NCBI GenBank assembly: GCA_009823505.1 | Contig: VZQC01001008.1 | Span: forward strand, 3,415,648-3,479,647 | Reading direction: 5' to 3' | Length of the DNA stretch: 64,000 bases | Origin: Rhizomys pruinosus | Lineage: Eukaryota; Chordata; Mammalia; Rodentia; Spalacidae | Shown here: piece after piece, positions 28,157-44,263 of the stretch | How positions within the stretch are numbered: position 1 is the first letter of the stretch | How the letters are laid out: each line of letters opens with the position of its first letter | Program-made: the position numbers and the translations under genes | Notes under the pieces: model-generated | What the model saw: only the letters and a program-made list of their open reading frames with translations | Databases searched by the model: none | Told to the model about the DNA's origin: nothing

Positions 28157-28310
28157 AACTAGGCATAGTGTTGTACACCTTTAATCCCAGCACTTGAGAG
28201 GCAGAGGAGGGTGGATCCCTGTGAGATGGAGGCCAGCCTGGTCTCCATTGTGAGTTGAGGCCTGCTGTGGTTATAGGGAGATCCTGTCACAAAAAGACAA
28301 AAAAAAAATA
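28157..28310 (+). mobile_element. B1 SINE, diverged
   Basis: It has cctttaatcccagcacttga, gccagcctggtctcc and a gggagatcctgtcacaaaaa end with an A-tail. Confidence 0.85.
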
Positions 28311-28377
28311 TTGCTTTGGAGGGACTTTGTTTTCCAGTTGTATCTAAGGTGAATTATATCCATACAATATATATACA

Positions 28378-28510
28378 GCCAGGCGTGGTGGTGCATGCCT
28401 TTAATCCCACAGGAGGCAGAGGCAGGCGGATCCCTGTGAGTTCAAGGCTAGGCTGGTCTACATAGTGAGCTCCAGGCCAGCTGGGACTAAAGGGAGACCC
28501 TGGCTCAAAA

Positions 28511-28511
<1 letters not shown>
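28378..28511 (+). mobile_element. B1 SINE with (CA)n tail
   Basis: The B1 head agccaggcgtggtggtgcat is followed by a small internal deletion after aatcccac. The right half ends gctgggactaaagggagacc. The A-tail has become a CA repeat at 28512-28562. Confidence 0.9.

Positions 28512-28562
<51 letters not shown>
28512..28562. repeat. (CA)n microsatellite
   Basis: This is a CA run of about 24 units with one interruption, grown from the tail of the preceding B1. Confidence 0.97.
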
Positions 28563-28567
<5 letters not shown>

Positions 28568-28886
28568 TATGTAGCATTAACAACAATTAGTTTTAGACTT
28601 AATTAAAAATTTCTCTAGAACACCAACAATATAAGATGTTGAATGTTTTCAACATAAAGAAATGATGAATGTTTGAGGTGATAGATATATTTGTTCTTCT
28701 TTGAACATTACACAGTGTGTACATACCTCAGATAACATAAATACACATGGTTTCATGCATCAGTTAAGGAGATCTGAGGGTGGTGGCGCCATTCATTTGC
28801 ATAGTGGTTTAGATAGAAGTTGTCTCTAACACAGCTACATTTAGTCAGTGCAGTTGCACACCTATTGAGCACTTTTCTGCAGAAAC

Positions 28887-31221
<2,335 letters not shown>

Positions 31222-32007
31222 TCATTGGACTAGACTAGAGTGGAAATGGAGAAAGACTCTGAGTAGAGTCTGAGCACCCCCAACACTGGACCCTATCCCC
31301 AGGGTCCTGTGTGGCCACATCATGTGCCAATGACAAGTGTTCAGTGCCTACTCCCTGTCCCACTCCAGTTCAGGCAGCCTCAGTAGACAAAATTAGAAGA
31401 GTCTGTGGGTGAGGACTAGGGCCATCAGTAAGATGGGGTCCCTGCAGATAGAGGCAGTCTGGCCTGAGCCTGTGGCAACCGACTGGGGCTGGTTCTGTGA
31501 GCCTGGTCTTCTGCCCATGCTTATATTTTGTAGCTCAGGCTGAAGCCTCATCCCTCAGGAACACAGGATGCCCAAGGGCACAGAGTCCACTACTACCAGG
31601 ATCTACTACTGAGGTACCTTCTAGGAAAGACTCCCTGGAAAAGGTCACTGAGAGGAATAAGTCAGTGAAAATTCCTCTTGAGGGCAGGAGGAAAAGACTG
31701 TGCATGTCCAGCACTGTGGCCAGCCTTAGGGAAGAAGGGTTTCAAGATGTGCTTTCACTCAGACTGTGAGACACTGGGGCTGAAGATGTGGCCTGGGTAT
31801 CTCTTAACAACAGGGCCACCCTCAAAGAGAAGAGTGCATGGGAGGAAAGCTGGAGCTGACAGATGACAGGGCTGCAGCATGGTGCGGTGGCTTTGCCCAG
31901 TGGGAGACCCCAAGTTCTGGGACTTGCTTGAGTATGCTGGAGGTGTCCAGGATGCACTGAGGGGGTTTTGAGGACTGGAGCAGATGGGGCCAGAGTCAGC
32001 TCCTGAG

Positions 32008-32930
32008 TGCTCCTGACTCTCCATATCCATGTGTTCTGTATGTGGATTCTGGAGTCCTCCTGACTCTCCATATCCATGAGTTCTCTATGTGGATTCTAGA
32101 GTGCTCCTGACTCTCTATATCCATGAGTTCTCTATGTGGATTCTAGAGTGCTCCTGACTCTCCATATCCATGTATTCTGTATGTGGATTCTGGAGTGTTC
32201 CTGACTCTCCATATCCATGTGTTCTGTATGTGGGTTCTAGAGTGCTCCTGACTCTCCATATCCATGTGTTCTGTATGTGGATTCTAGAGTGCTCCTGACT
32301 CTCCATATCCATGTATTCTGTATGTGGATTCTAGAGTGCTCCTGACTCTCCATATCCATGTGTTCTGTATGTGGATTCTGGAGTGCTCCTGACTCTCCAT
32401 ATCCATGTGTTCTGTATGTGGATTCTGGAGTGCTCCTGACTCTCCATATCCATGTGTTCTGTATGTGGATTCTGGAGTGCTCCTGACTCTCCATATCCAT
32501 GTGTTCTGTATGTGGATTCTGGAGTGCTCCTGACTCTCCATATCCATGTGTTCTGTATGTGGATTCTGGAGTGCTCCTGACTCTCCATATCCATGTGTTC
32601 TGTATGTGGATTCTAGAGTGCTCCTGACTCTCCATATCCATGTGTTCTGTATGTGGATTCTGGAGTGCTCCTGACTCTCCATATCCATGTGTTCTGTATG
32701 TGGATTCTAGAGTGCTCCTGACTCTCCATATCCATGTGTTCTGTATGTGGATTCTAGAGTGCTCCTGACTCTCCATATCCATGTATTCTGTATGTGGATT
32801 CTAGAGTGCTCCTGACTCTCCATATCCATGTATTCTGTATGTGGATTCTAGAGTGCTCCTAACTCTCCATATCCATGTGTTCTGTATGTAGATTCTAGAG
32901 TGCTCCTGACTCTCCATATCCATGTGTTCT
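32008..32930. repeat. 47-bp minisatellite, about 20 copies
   Basis: Units start tgctcctgactctccatatc and contain catgtgttctgtatgtggat and tctagag or tctggag. Sequence identity between units is very high. Variant sites are mostly tctagag/tctggag and catgtgttc/catgtattc. Confidence 0.97.
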
Positions 32931-33359
32931 GGATCTGTATCTAAGGATAGAAAATGTTTTCTTTAAAAAATTACCAATGATTGTAGAAAGCAAACTTGAA
33001 TTTGTTGTGCTCCATTCCCTGTCCTGAATCATGAATGGTTACATATGTAGGTACACCTTGTTTTAGGAGTGGAAGTCCCCTAGAGATGATTACAGTACAT
33101 GGCAGAGGTGCTGGATCCTATGCAAACATTACATGTTTTAGGTAAAACCAGAGCATTCTTGAATATCAGTATTTGGGGGGTTGTGGGATCAGTTTCCTGA
33201 AGACATCAAGGGAGGAAGGATGACTTTGGGGCCTGGGATGGCTGGGGATCAGTTCTGTGTGCAGAGCTCTTGGCTAACTGCTTCCATTACTTCTAGAAAA
33301 AAAGGCTGTAAATCCTTAAGAAGTACTTTCTGGGGAGCTCTGATGTTACATTAATGTTT

Positions 33360-33585
33360 TTTTAAAATTTTTATTTATTATTTTCTATGTGCATGAATGT
33401 ACTGTTTGCATGCAGGTCTGTGCACCCGTGTCGTACAATGCCATGGAGGTCAGAAGAGGGCGTCGAGTTCCCCTGGACTGTAGCCAAAGACAGTTCTCAG
33501 CCGCCATGTGGGTGCTGGGGATCAAACCCGGGTCCTCTGAAAGTGCAGTAGGCACTCTTAACCACTAGGCAATCTCTCCAGCCCC
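33360..33585 (-). mobile_element. B2 SINE, antisense
   Basis: Antisense B2 with intact box B (ggggatcaaacccgggtcct on plus) and head (actaggcaatctctccagcc). The flanks acattaatgttt (33348-33359) and acattgatgttt (33586-33597) are the target-site duplication with one mismatch. Confidence 0.92.
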
Positions 33586-34168
33586 ACATTGATGTTTGTT
33601 TTTTCCTTACTTCTTTTTCTTTGGTGATTCAACGCACTTAACAGTTTAAAAAATGTGGCAGTGGTCAAAACTCACAAAGAAGTGACACATACAGTAATTT
33701 CGGAAGGCATCCTTCAGAAATTCCTCAGTCCAGGCTTCTCCATCTCTTCATCGTTACATTAAACTGGGGTCTACTGAGTCCTTCTTGGATGGTTTCTCAG
33801 ATGGATGTGGTGGTTATTTCATTACAGGGGTGGGGCAGGTGCTGATTGGTCACTGTTTAGACTCTTCTGCTTTACCCTGCAGAGCTGCTCATGTCACCTC
33901 TTGATCAATGAATGTTTTACAGGGAGGAGCTCTGAACCTCTACACATCTCCATTCATTCCCAAACTTTTATATACTTGTTGGTTTCACTGTGGGTTTCTG
34001 GTTTTCTATTTTATTTGATATTTTATAATCCACCTGTGATATTATGATGCTCAGATCTCTTTGATGTGATCAGTTTGGCTTATTTCAGCTGGGTCTGGAT
34101 GACAGGTTAGGATGCACCCTGCCATTCTTCTGATTCACTTCCTTGCTCCTTGGCATAAGATGGTCCAA

Positions 34169-34171
<3 letters not shown>

Positions 34172-34205
<34 letters not shown>

Positions 34206-34238
34206 TCTCTCTCTCTTTCTCATCTTTATTTTCCTCTC
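34172..34238. repeat. (CT)n-rich microsatellite
   Basis: This is an imperfect CT repeat with TTTCT and TTCTCT interruptions. Confidence 0.93.
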
Positions 34239-34587
34239 TCTCTGTATATATGTATTCATGCATGTATGTGTCTGTCATCTTCCTTAACTTTCATAAGAAA
34301 TGCCGACTTCGCTCCAATTCTAATCCGATCCCGAAAAGTCCATCTGACTTATAAATTTCTCCTCCTTCAGTGGGAAACGTTGCCTGGAATGATCTCCCAT
34401 CTTTTCACCATCTCCCTCTCTCTACTCTATTTGGCTCTGACACCTGACACAGTGCTTTATGACAGCCTGTCCTGCACACACTGCAGAGGTCCCACTCTGC
34501 TCTGTTTGCCTAAATGACTCGAGGGTTTTTTTTTAGGAAACTAGAAGTGGAAGAGGAATGTGCAAACATGTATTTAACCATGCACGT

Positions 34588-34925
34588 TGATCTGGGAGAT
34601 GCTCACTGGATAAAGTACAGGTGTGGAGACTGGAATTTGGATCTCCAGAACCCAGGTCAAAGCCAGGTAGGTGTGGTGGCCATCTGTAATTCAGCACTTG
34701 GGAGGGAGACATGGGATTCCCCAGGGCATTCTGGGTAGGTAAGACAAGCTAAATCAGTGAGCACCAGGTTCAGCAAGACATCCTGCCTCAATAAATAAAG
34801 TGGAGAGCGACTGAGGAAGACACCAGACATTAACTCTGGGCTTTTACATGCACACGTGCACATACACAGGTGTCCCCACACATATTCAAACATAGACGTG
34901 CACACACCACATGCACATACACACT
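34588..34925 (+). mobile_element. B3 SINE
   Basis: A diverged tRNA-like head (gggagatgctcactggataa) is followed by the B1-like middle and the B3-specific end (gtggagagcgactgaggaag) with a long CA-rich tail. Confidence 0.75.
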
Positions 34926-36275
34926 AAACAACCCAAAACATTCTCTGCCATGAGTATTTGTTCCAGAAAAAAAACCCCAAACAAAAGATATTTCTGTATT
35001 TCACATCTGAATATTCAACCAACTGTAGATAAGAATATTTAAAAAAATTGTGTGCACTTTTTCTTATTTCCTAAATAACATAATAAACCTGCTTTTTTTC
35101 CATAAGTTCTCAGTCTCAGTTAATTTGTTACAGCAGTGGAATACACACTAACATGCTCATTGCTACGCTACTATTCTCCTGAACTTCTCTGGATGAGGTC
35201 TTGATGGTCCAGTCCTACAGTGTCTCTTAGACATTTGTCTTCTCTGGGGCACATGTGGTAGGAACACAACAGTGAAGGAAACACTGAGGAACACCTGGGA
35301 CTTGATAGGCTCGGAACAAACAGCTGAGTTTTCAGGACCAGTCTTCAGAATGCCTATGTCCAAACGTTCAAAGATGGACTGTTGCTGCTGACGCGCCAGA
35401 CCACTAAAACAAAGCAAGAAGCACCCTATCGGGACAGTGGGTTTCTGTACTGAAGACTCTCACCTTGGAACACAGTCACAGGTGCTACCACTGTGGGTCC
35501 TGTTAGCATCTGTCCTCCAGCTGGAAACCTTGAGAAAGCTCAGGCCCACTGTGGTGAGTGGGTGAGGGCCCAGGCGAGGGCCCAGGCAAGGGCCCAGTGA
35601 GCCTGAGTGTGGCAGGTCTCTGAACCTCCTGTGTCTCCTCGTGCTCACACTTCTGGTGTGTCTGACACCTTTTCTGGGGTAGCATCTCTGCCTCAGGTAC
35701 AAAATACCACAAATCAAAGCATGGAGCCTCTGAAGCTGTTGGTGTGTTGTGCACTTCACTCCCACAGCGCAGCCTCAGAGCAACCCGCAGGATAAAGCTA
35801 CTTCTTTAAAAAAAAAAAGCTACTTCTTAACGCACTGAATGAGCAAAGCCTTGCATCAGGAACATAGTCAATGTCTACAGAGTCCATCTGGGAAACTCTG
35901 GGGTTGTTTAATGATCTTTTGTTTTCAGTGTGACTTTAAACACAAACTAAATAGATATTTACTTAGGGAGGCTCCTCCCCAAATCCCAAACCCAGCAGCC
36001 GGTGTCTTCAGAACCCTGTGTGTGCACTGGCATTTGTGGGGACAACCATGGCCAGGGGTTGCCTCCAGGCCTGGCTAACCCAAGGTCCCTCCCCGTCACT
36101 GTCAGCTCTGTATGAGGACAGTCCTAGGCAGCTCTCATGGGCTTGTGTGTGGGGACACGTGTCCAGCTTTCCCCTGTGTCACATGCAGCGTCATTTAGAA
36201 TGGACATTTCCTGTCTTTGGTTGCCTCTTCTTCCCATGCTCTTTGAGGCCCCGTGGGAGGGTGGGACAGCACTTA

Positions 36276-38133
<1,858 letters not shown>

Positions 38134-39003
38134 TCAAGTGATAAAGAGAGAGACTCTAGGCAAATATAATGCCTTTTCTTTTCCTGAGAGCAAAAGTTAT
38201 AACGTTGTCTATTTTAATGTTGCAGAATGGGCACTGAAGACAATCAGATGAAGGGCGGAGAATAAAGAAACAAAAGAGGCACACACCTCATTAAAGGTGG
38301 TTAAATACCAACGCTAGTCGGCTTTGGTGAGGTGGTGGATATGTTACAATATTTAGAACAAGCACTAAAAAGACTGAACAGAGTTACGCTCAAAGCCAAT
38401 CCTAAATGGTTGGGGTTGACACATGCCTGTGTCCAGTGCGGAGGTTGACATGGGAGGACCGCGTAGTGAGACCTTGCTTCAAAAATCAACCACCAATCAA
38501 CTAACCAATACTATAACAATATCCTCCAGGTAACAGTATTACCTCAACGCCAAAACCAGACAAAGAAGGTACCAAAAATTTAGACAAATACCTCTCAGGA
38601 ATGTCCTGAAAAATTCGCAACAACATGTAAGCAAACGCCCTCTTTATACAGTGTAACCAAGTGAGGTTGAGTTCAAGGACAAAGGGTTGGCTCAGTATTT
38701 AAATAGCTACCAAAAAATAAATATTTACCAATTAACCATATTAAAGTACAGAAGAAAAAAATCAGATCATCATGACATAAATAAAAAAATTAACAAAATT
38801 CAATATTCACATCCATGCTTATTAGAAATAGGAAGGAGCTTTCTGAACTTGCTAAGGAACAACTGTTAAAGTCCATGCTGCCAGACCAAATGCTTTCCTC
38901 TCACTGTGGGGAAGTTCAGATGCCTCTTATCACTGCTGTTCACCAAAGTACTATAAAAAATGTGACTCATAGTTACAGATTAGAAAGGAAGAGGACATTC
39001 TTT

Positions 39004-39150
39004 TGCTTTTTATTTTGGAGACAGAGTCCCCTGTAGCCCCAGCTGGCCTGGAACTCACCATGTAGACCAGGTTGACTTTGATCTCCCAGAGATCTATCTG
39101 CCTCTGCCTCCCCAGTGCTGGGAATAAAAGCGTGGGCTACCATGCCCTGC
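39004..39150 (-). mobile_element. B1 SINE, antisense
   Basis: Antisense B1 body (agccccagctggcctggaac, atctgcctctgcctcccc) inside the old L1. Confidence 0.87.
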
Positions 39151-39231
39151 AAAAGGTAACATTCTTATTTGCGGAGGACATAAGGTTTCATGTAAAAAAT
39201 CAGAGGAAAATTACAAAAATTCTATAATTAG

Positions 39232-39452
39232 GGGCTGGAGAGAGATAGCTTAGTGGTTAAGAGCACTGGATTCTCTTTCAGAGGACCTGGGTCTAGTTTC
39301 CAGCACCCACATAGTGGCTAACTGCAGTTGGAACTCCAATTTCAGGGGCTCTAGTGCCCTCTTCTGGCCTCTGCAGGCACTACATGATCTGGGCACACAA
39401 CATACAGGCAAAACACTCATACATATAAAAATAAAAAAATAAAAAAATAAAA
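39232..39452 (+). mobile_element. B2 SINE
   Basis: The head ggggctggagagagatagct carries a 2-bp insertion in the box A area. The B2 body is followed by three AAAAAAT tail units. Confidence 0.88.
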
Positions 39453-39511
39453 AATTTTTGTAAAAGTCATAGGATATGAGATCATTATTCAAAAATCAAT
39501 TGTATTTTTTC

Positions 39512-39645
39512 AGTCTTTTTGAGACAGGGTCTCCCTGTAGCCTCATTTGGCCTGGAACTCATTATGTAGACCAGGCTGGCCTTGAACTTACAGAGATCCA
39601 CTTGCCTCTGCCTCCCAAGTGCTGGGATTAAAGGCATCCTGGCCC
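39512..39645 (-). mobile_element. B1 SINE, antisense
   Basis: Antisense B1 (gagacagggtctccctgtag, cctcccaagtgctgggatta). The end is truncated at catcctggcc. Confidence 0.88.
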
Positions 39646-39821
39646 AAATCAATTGTGTTTTTATATTACAGTGGTAATACTTGAAAATCTCAACTAAAAT
39701 ATAACAGCATTTATAAACACTCTCCCATGACATAGGCATAGAGATAATACCCATGTTCAAATGTAAAAAATGCTGATGAGAAATCAAAATTCTAAACTCC
39801 TCAAAAGGCAAACAATGTCGC

Positions 39822-39987
39822 CGGGCATGGCGGCACATGCCTTTAATCCTAGCACTTGGGAGGCAGAGGCAGGCGGATCTTTGTGAGTTCAAGGCCAGCC
39901 TGGTCTACAGAGTGAGTTCCAGGACAGCTGGGGCTACAGGGAGACCCTGTCTTGAAAAGACNAAAAAAAAAAAAAAAAAAAAAAAAA
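39822..39987 (+). mobile_element. B1 SINE, young, with N in its tail
   Basis: Near-consensus B1 of the window's type (gccgggcatggcggcacatg, gctggggctacagggagacc). The flank aaaaggcaaacaatgtc is duplicated on both sides. The only N in this region is at 39962, at the start of the A-tail. Confidence 0.95.
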
Positions 39988-40189
39988 GGCAAACAATGTC
40001 AATAAACTGGAAAACTCTCAATATATAGTGTAAAAATGTGAATTCCCTCCAATTGATGGTGTTAAAAGCATTTCCTATCAAAATGTAACATGATTTCTTG
40101 CAGACAGGAAATGAGTAATGATCTAGAATTCTGTACCTTAGATAAACTAGAAGATATAATTCATTACCATTAGAGCTGCAGCAAAAATA

Positions 40190-40328
40190 TTGCCTGTGAT
40201 GCAAACCTTTAATCCATGCACTGGGGAGGCAGAGGCAGGTGGAACTCTGTGAGAGTAAGGACATTCTGGTTTACATAGCAAGTTCCAGGCCAGCTGGGCC
40301 TACAAGGAGACCCTGTCTAAAAAAATAG
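40190..40328 (+). mobile_element. B1-like SINE, diverged
   Basis: Recognisable segments are caaacctttaatccatgcac, ggaggcagaggcaggtgg and agctgggcctacaaggagac. Confidence 0.75.
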
Positions 40329-40333
40329 TTGCA

Positions 40334-40490
40334 GTGCTGGGTGTGGTGGTGCACGCCTTTAATCCCAGCACTCAGGAGGCAGAGGCAGGTGGATCTCTGT
40401 GAGTTCAAGGCCAGCCTGGTCTATAGAGCAAGCTCCAGGCTGGCTGGGAATAAAGGGAGACCCTGTCTCAAAAAGAAAAAAAATAGTTGC
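40334..40490 (+). mobile_element. B1 SINE
   Basis: Full-length B1. The flank aaatagttgcag occurs before it and after its A-rich tail as a target-site duplication. Confidence 0.92.
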
Positions 40491-40509
40491 AGCAAAAATA
40501 TGAAAGGTG

Positions 40510-40515
40510 GTGCTC

Positions 40516-40546
<31 letters not shown>

Positions 40547-40616
40547 AATACAGAGAAGATTAGCATGGCCCCTGCGTAAGGATGACATGCAAATTCGTGA
40601 AGCGTTCCATATTTTT
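40510..40616 (+). ncRNA. U6 snRNA copy, probably a retroposed pseudogene
   Basis: A 107-bp full-length U6 match from gtgctcgcttcggcagcaca to ccatattttt. From memory it differs from functional U6 at only three positions: aacaatac for aacgatac, gcgtaagg for gcgcaagg and gacatgca for gacacgca. Directly upstream is the tail of a B1, with no recognisable proximal sequence element. The flanks aaatatgaaaggtgg and aaatatgaatggtgg look like a target-site duplication with one mismatch, so L1-mediated retroposition is the best reading. Confidence 0.93.
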
Positions 40617-41060
40617 TAATGTTAAAAAAATATGAATGGTGGTGGGAAAGCAATCCAGTGTAGAAGCAGAGTGTAAACAAAATAAAGGGATCAAAAAGGA
40701 AAGCACATTGGTAAAAGCAAGTGATTATTGACTGCATAAGGTATAATTAGCAAGGTCTTCTGGAGACTATATTAGAATTGAAACAAATGACAGCAACAGC
40801 ACAAGATATGATATATAGATCACATAACACAAGATATGATAGCATGTATCACATGACATCAAGCCTAAGGTTCCAATGCTGGACAGGAAATGGTGGAAGT
40901 ACTGACTTGAGGGCAAATTCCAGTAACTCAAATATGCATTTTATAAACATCCCATAGATCTTACAGGGATGGCGGGAAAACAGGCATGAGTGGACCCTTG
41001 TCTCAGTGGGCCTGTGCCACAGCTGAGGGACCTGAAGGTTAGTAAACCCCACACTTTTAT

Positions 41061-41319
41061 TTTTATTTATTTTTTTATTTAATTTTTTAATTTATTTCTG
41101 TATGTGTATGAATGTACTGTCTGCATGCAAGTTTGTGCACCCGTGTTGTGCAATGCCGCGGAGGTCAGAAGAGGGTCTCGGATTCCCCTGGAACTGGAGT
41201 TCTCCTGGAATTGGAGTTTCAGACGGCTTTCGGCCGCCATGTGGGTGCTGGGGACCGAACCCGGGTCCTCTGTAAGAGCAGTCGGTGCTCTTAACCGCTA
41301 GGCCATCTCTCCAGCCCCA
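41061..41319 (-). mobile_element. B2 SINE, antisense
   Basis: Full-length antisense B2 with near-perfect box A and box B. The target-site duplication ccccacacttttat lies at 41047-41060 and 41320-41333. Confidence 0.95.
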
Positions 41320-41351
41320 ACCCCACACTTTTATAATGGCCTTCAAGAAAA

Positions 41352-41452
41352 TGAGAGAGAGAGAGAAAGAGAGAGACAGAGAGAGAGTGAGAGAGAGAGA
41401 GACAGAGAGACAGAGAGAGAGACAGAGAGAGACAGAGAGACAGAGAGAGAGC
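41352..41452. repeat. (GA)n/(GACA) complex microsatellite
   Basis: Purine-rich repeat with GAGAGACA-type interruptions. Confidence 0.95.
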
Positions 41453-42299
41453 TTCCTTTTGTCACAGACCAGACAGCACCTCTATATATTTATAAGAGCT
41501 TGCTATACGACAGGCTTCCCATGGTAGTTCTAAACTCTGCTCTACTTTGCAAGGCCTTCTAATTAGGCTGGTAGCTCCTCAGCTAAAGACCTCAGGAAAA
41601 AAGCCAGGAAAGCCCTTTACAGGTCATGCATAAGGTATCCTAAGTCGTGCTAAATCCCTTCCCTCCACCAGATTTTATGGATGCCTCCAGGGCTAAGCAG
41701 CTCTTGGTGTAGGTTGCTTCTTTGAGGTTTCCAACTGTAAGTATCTTAGTTGAAATCTCAGGGTCTCAGCAGGTTTGGTTGTTCTCCTGAAAGACAATTG
41801 TGAGTCTGTCTGTTCTCACCGGGGTAGGCGACAGGTCTGCCATTACCCCTTCCATTAACTTTTGAGAACATGAGACAGTCAATGCATTATTTTTGTATAG
41901 TAATCAAATTTATAGACCTGAAATAAACCCAAGTTAGTTGAAATACACAGATGGGTTCAGTTTGATAAATATTTTGTGTACAATTTGTGTCATGATTATT
42001 CATGAGTGACACTCGTGGGTCTGTCACTTGTCCAGTGGAAATGGCACATCTAGGAATGCTGCTGGCTTGTTTCCAGACACATCTTGGGATTACATGAAAA
42101 AGTACATATTGATCCTTTTGGAGACTTTATTCCTTATGCTGCTGCTCAATGCAGAAATGCTCACTGTGTGTCTTGTAAGTGCTGAGCTTGGCTCACTGAT
42201 GCTTCTGTGTATTGCAAACTGGTGGTGTCCCTTGGGCTTTGGAAGCAGCTCAGCTCCTATATTAGCTCTGCAGAGTCCAAAGTAGACTCAGCCATCTAC

Positions 42300-43180
42300 T
42301 TATGGAGCAGGACTTAAAACCGCTTCCATAGCTCTGGCTAATGCTCAAGTCTTGATGAAGCTGGTTATCTTTATAGCCATCCTTGGGCTGTTGTCAAGGA
42401 CATAGCAATTCATCTGCCATTCGGACAACTAACAGACTGGTAGGTTAAAGACATCCCTCTTTGGGGTCACAAACTAGTATGGCAAATCTCAGGTGCCAAA
42501 CTAAATGTCTAGGCCATTCATGTTGAGGTCTACAGGCTCAGCGTTTGTCCTCTGATGACACCAGTTGGTATGGAGCGGCTGCACCTCGCGATTGCCACCA
42601 CTGCTACCGGGACTTATCACCAGGTACACACAGCAGCACTCCACCATCATAGAGGGAGGAAAGGAAAACAATCAGGTTCTGATGCAGAGGTAGCCACTGC
42701 ATGGCACATGCATGCTGACCACTGTTAATGGAGGATGCAGCGCTTGCAATGTGGTTCCTTCTGCTCCTAGCAGACAGACTCCAGGGGCCCTTGACACTGT
42801 GTTCTGTGCAGCCTGTTTCAGGTGACAGAGCTGCAGTTCTGCAGTCAGCTGTGGCCACATCGTTATGGCCTTTAAAACAAATCCATGCTGCTTTTGGCTT
42901 CCAGAGCATCTTCAGACTGAAAATGGTTTGCATTTTATCCAAAAACCCAGTCAACAATGGGTGGATAGCAGAGGTCTTCAACGGGTTTCATGTTACCCAC
43001 TATCCAGTGGGATGACATTTTTGTAATGGTAGTGCACCACAGATGCATAACTGGTCAAGCTCCTGAGAATAAGCGACTATTGATGTGTCACAGTGGTCCC
43101 CTGCTTGGCAGAAATGGAAGATAATCATCAGATCTCTGTATTAGCCCTTCCAAAGCTCCAGGAACATGGTGAAAAGGTAA
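42300..43180 (+). pseudogene. Decayed endogenous retrovirus pol remnant
   Basis: Two stretches on the plus strand resemble retroviral pol. Around 42370-42480 the reading resembles the RNase H region (tryptophan-rich, with a SHPWAVV-like run). Around 42880-42970 it resembles the integrase core (a TENG run followed by HF and QQW). In-frame stops and frame changes separate them, so no protein is possible. The class is uncertain (class I or III-like). No LTR is recognised around it. Confidence 0.5.
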
Positions 43181-44099
43181 GAGCAGAAGGAAGGGTGGAG
43201 TGCTGAAAACTCCTTCCTGGAGGAAGGCTTGAGGCTCACAGACTCAGGAAATAAACAAAACCTAGAAAGCTCAGGAAATTTACAAGGTTCACAGCCCTTC
43301 TACAGGGTTATAAAGCAGTGAACAGCCGCTGCTGAGAGGAGGCTCTTCAGATGCCCAGAGGCCCTTCGGCTGTGCTGCGAGCTCCAGGGATGCAGCTTCT
43401 GTGAGTTGTTCTCCACCTGGGCTTGGCTTTTGGGTCATGCAGCTGCCTTTTAGTCTTCCATGATCCTGTAAGTATTCACCTATGTTCCTGTAAGTAATCT
43501 CAATGCATGCACTCATTCTCTAGGCTAGACATTTGTTAATGTCTCCCCAGACATTATCTGTCTCTATGTTACAGAAAAGTTAAAAGTAAAATGAATAACT
43601 TCCTGTTTAAGACTGGCACAACTGTCTTTCTGGGCATCCAAAGGCTGAAATTTGGAGGTCTAAACCTATCATAATAAGTAGGTAAAAGGAAAGTCAATAC
43701 TTTTGTTCTTATCGTCCAAGGAGTCAGGACCCAAGGGATGATGAGGTTCTATAAAAAGGCCTTATGACTCCAATGAGTCACCTGTCCTCTGATCAGGGAG
43801 GACATGGAAACCCTAGAGGTTGGAACCTACCAGTGTGCATCCTACAAAGAGCCACTAAAGGGAAAATAAGAATTCCATTTCCAGGAGAAGCCACATGGCC
43901 AGCAAGATGCAGAAGATGGCACAAGTGGTAGAAAGAAAAAGTTAAAGGAGCAAACGAACTCCTCCCGAGTTCCCCAGAGTCCACTAGGGAGTCTCACTTG
44001 ACCTTAATAGTAAAAAGAAAAGGTTTTGGCCAGATGTATGTTGTAAATACCCAGCAGGAAAGTTTAACCAAAGATAAAATAATTAAAAAGACAAATTTG

Positions 44100-44263
44100 A
44101 GCCGGGCGTGGTGGCGCACGCCTTTAATCCTAGCACTTGGGAGGCAGAGGCAGGCGGATCTTTGTGAGTTCAAGGCCAGCCTGGTCTACAGGGTGAGTTC
44201 CAGGCCAGCTGGGACTACAGGGAGACCCTGTCTCGAAAAAACCAAAAAAAAAAAAAAAAAAAA
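44100..44263 (+). mobile_element. B1 SINE, young
   Basis: Near-consensus B1 (agccgggcgtggtggcgcac) with a long A-tail. The target-site duplication aaaaagacaaatttg flanks it. Confidence 0.95.

Larger units (their letters stand above)
38490..40125 (+). mobile_element. Old L1 ORF2 fragment, broken by SINEs
   Basis: Pieces in consistent order match L1 ORF2 as I remember it: ccaaaaccagacaaagaagg at 38554, acaaaattcaatattcacat near 38795, taacattcttatttgcgg near 39157, aatcaattgtgtttttatat near 39647 and attccctccaattgatgg near 40042. Stops and indels are throughout. B1 and B2 elements at 39004, 39232, 39512 and 39822 interrupt it, so this L1 was here first. Confidence 0.7.

Noticed and set aside
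32115..32782. Minus-strand open frames with repeated MDMESQEHSRIH-like text
   Set aside because: They come from the 47-bp minisatellite, read through all three frames in turn.
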